DNA of 41,079 bases, taken from contig JAEXOR010000057.1 of NCBI GenBank assembly GCA_023439185.1, positions 1 to 41,079 on the forward strand. Reading direction: 5' to 3'. The translations under genes were made by a program, and so were the position numbers. Positions 15,566 to 26,088 of this stretch are shown here, one piece after another; the first letter of the stretch is position 1, and each line of letters begins with the position of its first letter. A model generated the notes under the pieces. That model was given only the letters and a program-made list of their open reading frames with translations, had not been told where the DNA came from and did no database searches. The DNA is from Bacillota bacterium. GTDB lineage: Bacteria > Bacillota > Desulfotomaculia > Desulfotomaculales > Desulfallaceae.

Positions 15566-16090
15566 ATGAACGTTTTGGTTAGAGGCAGAAATGTCGACGT
15601 TACAAATGCCCTGAAAGAGTATGTGGAAAAACGGGTGGGTAAACTGGACAAATTCCTTGACGGAGTAGATGACATCACTGTGGTGCTGGTGGTGGAAGGT
15701 GATTCCCACAAGGTGGAGGTTACCATTCCGGTAAACGGTATGATTTTACGTGGTGAGGAAGCCACCGGAGACATGTATGCGTCCATCGACCTGGTGGTGG
15801 AAAAGCTGGAGAAACAAATTGAGAGATACAAGGGCAAGCTGGCCCGCCGCCGTAATGCGGGCGAACAGAAGAGTTATGTTGGATATACGCCTGTGGATGA
15901 GGAAGATGGTCCCCGGGTGGTCAAAACCAAGCGGTTTGCCATCAAGCCCATGCCCGTTGACGAGGCGGTGCTGCAGATGAGCCTGCTGGGGCACAGCTTT
16001 TTCGTCTTTTCCAACGCCGATACCGAACAGGTTAACGTGGTATACAAACGCAAGGACGGCAACTACGGTTTAATCGAGCCGGAATTCTAA
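15566..16090 (+). CDS. hpf: long-form ribosome hibernation promoting factor
   Basis: This 174-residue protein has the S30AE/YfiA N-terminal domain (about 1-98, MNVLVRGRNVDVTNALKEYVEKRV) and the C-terminal dimerization domain of long HPF (about 118-174, VKTKRFAIKPMPVDEAVLQM to the end). It binds the 30S decoding site and pairs 70S ribosomes into inactive 100S dimers during slow growth. It has a good AAAGGAG upstream and its own terminator. Its position just before secA is common in Bacillota. Confidence 0.96.
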   Translation: MNVLVRGRNVDVTNALKEYVEKRVGKLDKFLDGVDDITVVLVVEGDSHKVEVTIPVNGMILRGEEATGDMYASIDLVVEKLEKQIERYKGKLARRRNAGEQKSYVGYTPVDEEDGPRVVKTKRFAIKPMPVDEAVLQMSLLGHSFFVFSNADTEQVNVVYKRKDGNYGLIEPEF

Positions 16091-16115
16091 AAAAGCACAC
16101 CGGAGCTTCCACTTG

Positions 16116-16142
16116 AGGCACGCCTTTCATGGCGTGCCTTTC
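16116..16142 (+). terminator. terminator after hpf
   Basis: AGGCACGCC and GGCGTGCCT form a perfect 9-bp stem with loop TTTCAT, followed by TTTC. Confidence 0.85.
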
Positions 16143-16144
16143 GG

Positions 16145-16173
16145 TTGCAGTGCGGGGGGCAAAGTGTTAGAAT
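16145..16173 (+). promoter_or_regulatory. promoter candidate for secA
   Basis: TTGCAG (16145-16150), 17-base spacer, TAGAAT (16168-16173, 5 of 6), directly after the hpf terminator and about 70 bases before the secA start. Confidence 0.5.
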
Positions 16174-16244
16174 AAGTAAAATCAGCAATAATGTGCGGGA
16201 AACCTCTGGTTCCCCTGCTTTTGTTTTGGAAAGGTTGATTGACT

Positions 16245-18872
<2,628 letters not shown>

Positions 18873-18950
18873 CCTTGAGCGAGCCGGGAAAGGTTAACCA
18901 CGCTTTGATGAGACTATTTTCAGATAAAGGGAAAACTGAGGGGGAAAGAT

Positions 18951-20055
18951 ATGTTCGCGGAATTGCGCAGGGAGATTGAGCCCCTGCAGAAACGCCTGGC
19001 AGATTTGAGGGTTTCTCTTTGACATCGCCGGCACCGAGCAAAAAATAAACGAACTGGAACAGGAAATGACCCGGCCCGGCTTCTGGGACGACGACCAGGC
19101 CAGGGCCCAGGAAGTGACCCAGACCGTTACCGGCCTGAAGGAGCGCATTGCCGGTTTTATGGAATTGACGGGTACCCTGGAGGACGTGGAAGTGCTCATC
19201 GACCTGGGCGAGGAAGAGGACGACGGAGCGCTGGCCCAAGAGGCGGCGGACACCCTGGCCGATTTGAAAAAGCGAGTGGCGGGCATGGAGCTGCAGGTGC
19301 TGCTCAGCGGCCCTTACGACGGCAGCAACGCCATTGTGGCCATGCACGCCGGAGCCGGAGGCACCGAGGCCCAGGACTGGGTGGAGATGCTTCTGCGCAT
19401 GTATACCCGCTGGGCCGAGGACCGCAAGTTCAAAGTCAGCATCCTGGACCTGCTGCCCGGCGACGAGGCGGGCGTCAAGAGCGTCACCTTCGGCATGACG
19501 GGGCAAAACGCTTACGGTTACCTGAAATCCGAAAAAGGGGTGCACCGTTTGGTGCGTATTTCCCCCTTCGACGCGGCGGGCCGCAGGCATACCTCATTTG
19601 CCTCGGTTGACGTGCTGCCCGAGGTACAGAACGATGTCGAGGTGGAAATCAATCCCGAGGACCTGAAGATAGACACCTATCGCTCCGGGGGCGCCGGAGG
19701 CCAGCATGTGAACAAGACCGATTCGGCGGTGCGCATCACCCACCTGCCCACCGGCATCGTGGTGCAGTGCCAGAACGAGCGCTCCCAGATATCTAACCGC
19801 AACACCGCCATGAAGCTGCTGCAGGCCAAACTTTTCGATTTGGAGCTGCGCAAGCGGGAGGCCGAGATGGCCCAGATGCGCGGCGAGCAGCAAGATATCG
19901 CCTGGGGCAGCCAGATCCGTTCTTATGTGTTTCATCCTTATTCAATGGTTAAAGACCACCGCACCGGGACCGAGATGGGTAACGTGGACGCGGTGATGGA
20001 CGGGGATATCGACGATTTCATCAACGCCTACCTGCGGGAGCAGGCCAGGCTGTAA
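18951..20055 (+). CDS. prfB: peptide chain release factor 2, programmed +1 frameshift
   Basis: The product has 367 residues once the ribosome shifts. The zero frame from ATG 18951 reads 23 codons and meets TGA at 19020-19022, in the context GAGGGTTTCT-CTT-TGA-C. The +1 frame continues at 19021 (DIAGTEQKINE) to TAA 20055. This is the classic RF2 autoregulation site, with an internal Shine-Dalgarno-like AGGG and slippery CTT. The protein has the stop-codon-reading tripeptide SPF at about 204-206 (specific for UGA/UAA) and the peptidyl-hydrolysis motif GGQ at about 249-251. It follows secA by 78 bases, with GGGGGAAAG before the ATG. It is not a mutation. Confidence 0.97.
19008..19023 (+). promoter_or_regulatory. 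RF2 programmed frameshift site
   Basis: AGG GTT TCT CTT TGA C: when RF2 is scarce, the slow UGA lets the ribosome slip one base forward on CTT. The layout matches the well-studied prfB site codon for codon in spacing. Confidence 0.95.
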
Positions 20056-20063
20056 GCTGATGT

Positions 20064-20088
20064 GGGGACACCCTTCGCGGGTGTCCCC
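20064..20088 (+). terminator. strong hairpin after prfB
   Basis: GGGGACACCC and GGGTGTCCCC form a 10-bp stem with loop TTCGC. No T-run follows, so it may be an attenuating or RNA-stabilising hairpin rather than a complete terminator. Confidence 0.55.
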
Positions 20089-20112
20089 GCGCGGATTAAG
20101 GCAGGTAATGTT

Positions 20113-21813
20113 ATGTCCACCGGACAGTTTGTGATTACATTTCTTCCCTCCGGCGTCACGGCGCCGGTAAACGCGGGCGCGACCTTGCTGGAAGCGGCTG
20201 CTTCAGCGGGCATCGGCGTCAACTCCGTCTGCGGGGGCCGGGGAACCTGCGGCAAATGCCGGGCCAGGGTGGCGGCGGGCGCCGTAAGCGGCGTCACCGA
20301 AGCCGAAAGGTCGCTTCTGGCGGCGGCGGAACTGGAGCGAGGGGTTGTTTTGCTGTGCCGGCGCAGGGCAACGGGCGATGCGGTGGTGGAGCTCCGAGCG
20401 GAGGAAACCGCGCCCGGAGAGGAAAAATCGGGCGGGTTCACTAAGGAGCAAGCCATGCTTGACGGGCTGCCTGCGGCTCCGGACCCCCCGCTGGAAAGAG
20501 AAGGTATCACGGGGGAGTGCTATGGCATCGCCGTGGATATGGGCACCACCAGCGTGGCCGGTTACCTGGCGGACCTGGTCCGGGGGCGGACGGCCGCCGC
20601 GGTTTCCTCCGCCAATCTGCAGCGGGTCCATGGCGCTGATGTTATTTCCCGGATCACTTATGTGCTGGAAAACCCCGGTGGGCTGGAGCGGATGAGGGAA
20701 CTGGCGGTCCAAACCATAGACGGGGTAGTTGCCCAATTGCTGGCCCGGGCCGGGGTTTTACCGGAGCGGGTGTATTTGATGACGCTGATTGGCAACACTG
20801 TAATGAGCCACCTGCTGCTGGGGGTGTCCCCGGCGGGATTGGCCGCCGCGCCCTTCGCGCCCGCCTTTACCGGCGGCGTGGAAGGTACCGCGGCGGAACT
20901 GGGGCTAACAAGCCTGCCCGGCGGGACCAGGTTTATCATGCTGCCCAATATCGCCGGATACGTGGGCTCCGATACCGTGGGGGTAATCCTGGCGGCGGAA
21001 ATGTACCGGCGTCCGGGGAACTGGCTGGCGGTGGACGTGGGCACCAACGGGGAAATTGTGCTCACCGCGGACCGGGGTACCGGCGTCCCGGCCAGGATGC
21101 TGACCTGTTCCACCGCCGCCGGGCCGGCCTTCGAGGGAGCCCGGATCGGCATGGGTATGCGCGCCGAGCCGGGGGCCATATACGAGGTGCAATTTGATAA
21201 CGATGATATCCGGTGCCTGGTGGTGGGCGGCGGTCAACCCGCCGGCATCTGCGGTTCCGGATTGGTGGACGCGGTGGCGGTGCTGGTGGAACTGGGCCTG
21301 GTTAACGAGGCCGGAAGGATTATAGACCCGGCGGACGGCCCGCCGGATACGCCGGAGCGGGTGCGGGAGCGCATCCGGCCCGCCGGTAAGGGATTTAAGT
21401 TTGTTTTGATCGAAGCCGCCGGCGACAGGCGGGAAGTGGCTGTTACCCAACAGGACATCAGCGAGCTGCAACTGGCCAAAGGGGCCATCCGGGCCGGTAG
21501 CGAAGTGCTGCTGCGCCGGGCGGGGTTATCCGCCGCCGATCTGGACGGCGTCCTTTTGGCCGGGGCTTTCGGCAGCAATCTGCGGCCTTGGAGCGTCAAG
21601 ACCATCGGCCTGCTGCCGGATATTGACCCGGGCCGCGTCAAGCCCGTGGGCAACGCGGCGGGAACCGGGGCGGTGCTGGCGTTGCTGTCCCGGGCACAAC
21701 TGGCGACGGCGGCCGGGATCCCCGAGCGCGTGGAACACGTGGAATTGTCCGCCGACGGAGACTTTCAGGAATTATTTATTACAGCGTTGGGTTTCGAGGT
21801 GGGGAAGGGATGA
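20113..21813 (+). CDS. RACo-like reductive activator of corrinoid proteins (2Fe-2S plus ASKHA domain)
   Basis: This 566-residue protein has an N-terminal 2Fe-2S ferredoxin domain with Cys40, Cys46, Cys49 and Cys82 (VCGGRGTCGKC). A linker of about 60 residues follows, then an ASKHA (actin/Hsp70-like) domain beginning YGIAVDMGTTSVAGYL, with a second phosphate loop LAVDVGTNGEI and the late LLAGAFGSNL. This is the architecture of RACo, which uses ATP to reduce inactive Co(II) corrinoid proteins to Co(I). ATG 20113 is chosen (GGCAGGT upstream); the frame extends back to 20062 through the prfB hairpin, which is unlikely to be coding. Its stop overlaps the next start (ATGA). The corrinoid protein and methyltransferases it would serve are downstream in the same locus. 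Confidence 0.9.
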   Translation: MSTGQFVITFLPSGVTAPVNAGATLLEAAASAGIGVNSVCGGRGTCGKCRARVAAGAVSGVTEAERSLLAAAELERGVVLLCRRRATGDAVVELRAEETAPGEEKSGGFTKEQAMLDGLPAAPDPPLEREGITGECYGIAVDMGTTSVAGYLADLVRGRTAAAVSSANLQRVHGADVISRITYVLENPGGLERMRELAVQTIDGVVAQLLARAGVLPERVYLMTLIGNTVMSHLLLGVSPAGLAAAPFAPAFTGGVEGTAAELGLTSLPGGTRFIMLPNIAGYVGSDTVGVILAAEMYRRPGNWLAVDVGTNGEIVLTADRGTGVPARMLTCSTAAGPAFEGARIGMGMRAEPGAIYEVQFDNDDIRCLVVGGGQPAGICGSGLVDAVAVLVELGLVNEAGRIIDPADGPPDTPERVRERIRPAGKGFKFVLIEAAGDRREVAVTQQDISELQLAKGAIRAGSEVLLRRAGLSAADLDGVLLAGAFGSNLRPWSVKTIGLLPDIDPGRVKPVGNAAGTGAVLALLSRAQLATAAGIPERVEHVELSADGDFQELFITALGFEVGKG

Positions 21814-22721
21814 ACATGAGCCTAACGCCGAGGGAACGGGTGCGGCGGGCCGTGGAGCACGGGGAAGTGGACCGCCTGCCCCGGGGCGAGCTGGTTATAG
21901 ACGACGCAGTGACGGCCCAGGTCCTGGGTTGTCCGAAAGAAAGTTTATCCTTTGCCGGACGCCTGGAGTTTGTCCGCCGGATGGAACTGGATATTTACTG
22001 TCTCAGCCCGCGGTACCCCGCCGGCGACAGCCTGCCCGCGGCCCGGGACTGCGTTTTCCCGGATCTGCAAAGCTGGGTGCGCGATACCGATCTTTTTATT
22101 TTCGGGCTGCTGGACGGGGTATTTGATTGGGGTTTCAGGTTGATGGGCTTTGAGCGGTTTATCACCCTGTCCGTCAGATCTCCCAAGTCTTTTCAAGAGC
22201 TGGCGTCCGGGGTGGCCCGGCTGAACGCCGGGTTGATCAAGCGTCTTGCCGAATCCGGGGCGTCCGGGGTGATTATTGCTGACGACCTGGCCTACCAGAG
22301 AGGGCTTTTTATTTCCCCGGCGGCGCTCAGGGAATATGTGTTTCCCTCCCTGGATGCCCAGGCGGCGGAAGCGGCGGCGGCCGGGCTGACGGTTTTCTTC
22401 CATTCCGACGGCAACTACGGCCCGGTGATCCCGGATATTATTGGGGCGGGCTTTAAAGGTCTGCACTGCATCGACCGCAACTCCGGCCTGAGCCCGGGTG
22501 AAATACGCCGCCGGTACGGCGACCGGCTGTGCCTGTGGGGCACCCTGGATACCGCCGACACCCTGCGGGCCGGTGAGCCGGGCTACCTGGAGGAACTCAG
22601 GGTTTCGACGCTGGGCGCCACCGGCGGCAGGGGGCTGATCCTGGGGACCAGCTCAGGCATTTTCAGCGGCATGGACATGGCCGGACTGAAATCAGTTTAC
22701 CGTTTCTTTGACCAAATATGA
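21810..22721 (+). CDS. uroporphyrinogen decarboxylase-family protein (possible corrinoid methyltransferase)
   Basis: This 303-residue TIM-barrel protein has the COG0407 pattern (TPRERVRRAVEHGEVDRLPRGE at the start, FFHSDGNYGPVIPDIIGAGFKGLHCID, then DRLCLWGTLDT). The family holds heme-synthesis HemE and corrinoid methyltransferases such as MtaA/MtbA. The His-x-Cys zinc motif of MtaA reads HSD here, so zinc binding in the MtaA manner is doubtful. HemE is unlikely because of context: it overlaps the RACo-like gene by four bases and is followed by hut and methyltransferase genes. It may be a methyl-transfer component or an accessory protein; its reaction is not determined. Confidence 0.75.
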   Translation: MNMSLTPRERVRRAVEHGEVDRLPRGELVIDDAVTAQVLGCPKESLSFAGRLEFVRRMELDIYCLSPRYPAGDSLPAARDCVFPDLQSWVRDTDLFIFGLLDGVFDWGFRLMGFERFITLSVRSPKSFQELASGVARLNAGLIKRLAESGASGVIIADDLAYQRGLFISPAALREYVFPSLDAQAAEAAAAGLTVFFHSDGNYGPVIPDIIGAGFKGLHCIDRNSGLSPGEIRRRYGDRLCLWGTLDTADTLRAGEPGYLEELRVSTLGATGGRGLILGTSSGIFSGMDMAGLKSVYRFFDQI

Positions 22722-22766
22722 CCGAATAAAACCATATATAAAAAGGTGTAAAAAGGAGGTCCGGCC

Positions 22767-23210
22767 GTGAACGAATCCATAAAACTGGGCAAGCTGGCCC
22801 TTTTGCTGGTCCTTGGTTCGGAAGAGGAAAAAAATAAACTGGCTAAAATTGGTATCGAATTGGGCTACAAATTATACAAAGGTAAGGTCGGTTCCATGGA
22901 TTCCACCAAAATATTCGCGGCGGTGGAAACAGCGGCCAAAAAGGAAGGCCTGGTGAGGGATACTTACCGGGAGGAGCACGCCATCTACCATTCGGTGCTG
23001 GAAGCATATAACGCCATTTGCCGGGGGCAGCCCGGCCTGGGCGACATGCTGCGTACCGCCGGGCTGGTGTTCAGTATCGTCCGGGGTCCCAGGATACCCG
23101 GCGATCACGAAGACGGCGACTGGCTGGCGGTGGCTTTGTACGGCAACATGGGGGCGCCGGTCAAGGGGTTTGAACATGAGGTCATCGGGCTGGGCATCAA
23201 CCCGGTTTAG
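22767..23210 (+). CDS. hutP: HutP, histidine-responsive RNA-binding antiterminator
   Basis: This 147-residue protein is close in length and sequence pattern to Bacillus HutP (KGKVGSMDSTKIFAAVETA, YREEHAIYH, GDWLAVALYGNMGAPVKGFEHEVIGLGI). HutP hexamers bind L-histidine and Mg2+, then UAG-rich RNA, and prevent termination ahead of hut genes. The metal/histidine ligands of Bacillus HutP (His73, His77, His138) have counterparts at His71, His75 and His137. GGAGGTCC precedes the GTG start. It stands first in the hutI-ftcD-fchA run. A matching UAG array and terminator lie ahead of hutH at 30583, some 7 kb downstream, which supports function. Confidence 0.93.
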   Translation: MNESIKLGKLALLLVLGSEEEKNKLAKIGIELGYKLYKGKVGSMDSTKIFAAVETAAKKEGLVRDTYREEHAIYHSVLEAYNAICRGQPGLGDMLRTAGLVFSIVRGPRIPGDHEDGDWLAVALYGNMGAPVKGFEHEVIGLGINPV

Positions 23211-23231
23211 TGAGGAGGAAGTGCTGATCCA

Positions 23232-24503
23232 ATGGGCAAAATAAAAGCTGATTTATTGCTGCGCAACGCCGGCCAGCTGATCACCGGGGCCGGCTTCTCC
23301 GGGCGTCCCAAGCGCGGCGCCGAACTGGCGGACATCGGCCTGGTGGAAAACGGCGCGCTGGCCGCCAAAGACGGCGTTATCGCGGCGGTGGGACCAGAGG
23401 CGCGGGTGTTGGAGCAGGTGGAACTCACCCCCGGCGCCCGGGTTATTGACGCCGGCGGGCGGGTGGTGCTGCCCGGCCTGGTGGACCCCCATACCCACGT
23501 GGTGTTCGCGGGCTCCCGGGAGCATGAACTGGAAATGAAAATTGCCGGGATGAGCTACCTGGAAATACTGTCCCGGGGCGGCGGCATCCTGGACACCGTG
23601 CGATCCACCCGGTCCGCCGGGCGGGAGGAACTGGCGGCCGCCGGGCGCAAGTACCTGGACCAGATGCTGGCCCAGGGTACCACCACCGCCGAGGTCAAGA
23701 GCGGTTACGGGCTGACCACCGCAGACGAGATGAAGATCCTGGCGGTAGTCCGGGAGTTGGACGGCAGCCACCCCGTGGACTTGGCGCCTACTTTTCTGGG
23801 CGCTCACGCCATTCCGCCTGAATATAAAGCCGATCCCGGCGCCTTCGTGGACCTGGTGACGGAAGAAATGCTGCCTGCGGTGGCCCGGGAGGGGCTGGCG
23901 GAATTCTGCGACGTATTTTGCGAAGAGGGCGTTTTCACCGTGGAGCAGTCCCGGCGCATATTGCTGGCGGCGCGTGAACTGGGCCTGCGTCCCAAAGTGC
24001 ACGCCGACGAAATTGTTTCCCTGGGTGGCGCCGAACTGGCCGTGGAACTGGGGGCCGTTTCGGCGGACCACCTGATGGCGGTGTCGGAGGAGGGCATCCG
24101 GCGGCTGGCGGAGTCCGGCACGGTGGCGGTGCTCCTGCCGGCCACCACCTTTTGCCTGATGGGCAAACAGTACGCCCCGGCCCGCCGGATGATTGAAGGG
24201 GGCGTGGCGGTGGCTTTGGCCAGCGATTTCAACCCCGGCAGCAGCCCGGTTAATTCCATGCAGGTGGTGATGGGCCTGGCCTGCCGGCAACTGAAGATGA
24301 CCCCCGCCGAGGTAATTTCGGCGGTGACCATCAACGCCGCCCACGCCCTGGGCCGGGCCGATCGGGTGGGCAGCCTGGAGCCCGGCAAACAGGCCGACCT
24401 GGTGGTATTTGACGCCGTTGATTACCGGTACCTGATGTACCGCTTCGGCACCAATCTTGCAACTACTGTAGTTAAATCAGGTAAAATAGTTGTAGGAGGG
24501 TAA
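23232..24503 (+). CDS. hutI: imidazolonepropionase
   Basis: This 423-residue amidohydrolase-fold enzyme is the third step of histidine breakdown: imidazolone-5-propionate plus water gives N-formimino-L-glutamate. It has the metal-binding HTH in VDPHTHVVFAG (about 82-92), VKSGYGL, the later metal His in KVHADEI, and ASDFNPGSSP with the catalytic Asp. Length is typical. GAGGAGGAAG lies about 13 bases before the ATG. It follows hutP by 21 bases and precedes ftcD by 4 bases, so these genes form one transcription unit. Confidence 0.96.
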   Translation: MGKIKADLLLRNAGQLITGAGFSGRPKRGAELADIGLVENGALAAKDGVIAAVGPEARVLEQVELTPGARVIDAGGRVVLPGLVDPHTHVVFAGSREHELEMKIAGMSYLEILSRGGGILDTVRSTRSAGREELAAAGRKYLDQMLAQGTTTAEVKSGYGLTTADEMKILAVVRELDGSHPVDLAPTFLGAHAIPPEYKADPGAFVDLVTEEMLPAVAREGLAEFCDVFCEEGVFTVEQSRRILLAARELGLRPKVHADEIVSLGGAELAVELGAVSADHLMAVSEEGIRRLAESGTVAVLLPATTFCLMGKQYAPARRMIEGGVAVALASDFNPGSSPVNSMQVVMGLACRQLKMTPAEVISAVTINAAHALGRADRVGSLEPGKQADLVVFDAVDYRYLMYRFGTNLATTVVKSGKIVVGG

Positions 24504-24507
24504 ATCA

Positions 24508-25407
24508 ATGGCCAGGCTTGTTGAATGTGTGCCTAATTTCAGTGAAGGACGCCGCCCGGATGTAATTGCTCAAATCATCGACGCCATCCGGGGGGTGCCG
24601 GGGGTGCGGGTACTGGACCACTCCGCCGACCCCAGCCATAACCGCGCGGTGGTGACCTTCATCGGGGAGGCCGGGCCGGTTAAGGAAGCCGCCTTTCGCG
24701 GGGCGGCCAGGGCCGCCGAGCTGATTAACATGGAGGAGCACCGGGGCGCGCACCCGCGCATTGGGGCCGCCGACGTCATCCCCTTCATTCCCATCGGGGA
24801 AACAACTATGGAGGAATGTGTGGTCCTAGCCCGGGAATTGGGCGCCAGGCTGGGCGATGAGCTGGGCATCCCGGTTTATCTGTATGAAGACGCGGCCACT
24901 CGGCCCGAGCGTAAAAATCTGCCCCAGGTGCGCAAGGGGGAATACGAGGGGCTGAAGGAAGCCATCGCCCAACCGGGAAGACGCCCCGACTTCGGACCGG
25001 ACCGGCTGCATCCCACCGCCGGCGCCACCGCCGTGGGGGCGCGGCCGCCGCTGGTGGCATATAACATCAACCTGGGCACTGCGGACGTGGCCGTGGCCAA
25101 GGCCATCGCCAAATCCATCCGGGGCAGCAGCGGGGGGTATCCCAGCATCAAGGCCCTGGGGGTGATGATTGAGGACCGCGGGGTGGCCCAGGTGACCATA
25201 AACGTGTGCAACTTCCGGGAAGTGTCGCTGCAGCGGGTGTTTGAAACCGTCAAGAGCGAGGCGTCCCGCTACGGCGTCAGTGTAATCGGCAGCGAAGTGG
25301 TGGGACTGCTGCCCGTGGAGGCGCTGATTGACGCGGCGGCTTTTTACCTGCGGTTGGAAAATTTCACGCCGGACCAGGTGCTGGAGAACCGGCTTTTGGA
25401 CGGCTAA
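24508..25407 (+). CDS. ftcD: glutamate formimidoyltransferase (monofunctional)
   Basis: This 299-residue protein corresponds to the formiminotransferase half of FTCD (ARLVECVPNFSEGRR, HRGAHPRIGAADVIPF with the catalytic His near 82, LHPTAGATAVGAR). It moves the formimino group of N-formimino-glutamate to tetrahydrofolate, giving glutamate and 5-formimino-THF. The cyclodeaminase half is a separate gene just downstream, as is usual in bacteria of this type. GGAGGG before the ATG is strong; only 4 bases separate it from hutI. Confidence 0.95.
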   Translation: MARLVECVPNFSEGRRPDVIAQIIDAIRGVPGVRVLDHSADPSHNRAVVTFIGEAGPVKEAAFRGAARAAELINMEEHRGAHPRIGAADVIPFIPIGETTMEECVVLARELGARLGDELGIPVYLYEDAATRPERKNLPQVRKGEYEGLKEAIAQPGRRPDFGPDRLHPTAGATAVGARPPLVAYNINLGTADVAVAKAIAKSIRGSSGGYPSIKALGVMIEDRGVAQVTINVCNFREVSLQRVFETVKSEASRYGVSVIGSEVVGLLPVEALIDAAAFYLRLENFTPDQVLENRLLDG

Positions 25408-25427
25408 TAAGGAAGGAATGAAGCGGC

Positions 25428-26072
25428 ATGTCGGAATCGAAAATGCTGATGAATATGACGGTACGGGACTTTTTGGACGAACTGGCCTCGGGATCGCCGG
25501 CTCCTGGCGGCGGCAGCGTGTCGGCCCTGGCGGGATCGCTGGCGTCGTCCCTGGTAGCCATGGTGGCGCGCCTGTCCGGGGGCGAACTGGAGAACGAAGA
25601 CATGGGACTGGTGCTGCGGGAAGCCTCCGCGTTGAAGGAGAGCCTGGGCCGGCACGTGGACGAAGATACCGGCGCCTTTAACCGGGTGATGCAGGCCTAC
25701 CGGCTGCCCAAATCAACGGCGGACGAGAAGGACAAGCGCTCTGCGGCCATTCAGCAAGCCCTGCAGGGGGCTGCGGACCACCCCATGCTGGTGGCCCGGG
25801 AATGCCTGCGGGTGCTGCAATTGTGCCGGGAAGTGGCGACTTACGGTAACCCCAACGCTTTAAGCGACGCCGGGGCGGCCGCGCTGCTGGCGTACAGCGG
25901 CGTCACCGGCGCCATGCTGAACGTGGCCATCAACCTGGACAGCATTAAAGACGACGCATACAAGGTGCGGGCCGGGGACGAGCGGGACCGGATCATGGCC
26001 GACGCCGCTTCCCTGTACGAGGAATTCCGCTGGCAGATGTTAGAAAGGATGCCGCACATGGTGGAGTGGTAA
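25428..26072 (+). CDS. fchA: formimino-THF cyclodeaminase/methenyl-THF cyclohydrolase family protein
   Basis: This 214-residue all-helical protein has the family signature SGSPAPGGGSVSALAGSLA (about 23-41) and NPNALSDAGAAALLAY in the middle. It converts 5-formimino-THF to 5,10-methenyl-THF with release of ammonia. This completes transfer of the histidine ring carbon to the C1-folate pool that an acetyl-CoA pathway organism can use. AGGAAGG lies upstream; the gene follows ftcD by 20 bases. Confidence 0.92.
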   Translation: MSESKMLMNMTVRDFLDELASGSPAPGGGSVSALAGSLASSLVAMVARLSGGELENEDMGLVLREASALKESLGRHVDEDTGAFNRVMQAYRLPKSTADEKDKRSAAIQQALQGAADHPMLVARECLRVLQLCREVATYGNPNALSDAGAAALLAYSGVTGAMLNVAINLDSIKDDAYKVRAGDERDRIMADAASLYEEFRWQMLERMPHMVEW

Positions 26073-26088
26073 CCGGGGGGCATGAATA

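Noticed and set aside
19020..19022. Nonsense mutation in prfB
   Set aside because: The TGA is in the conserved programmed-frameshift context and the downstream frame is complete.
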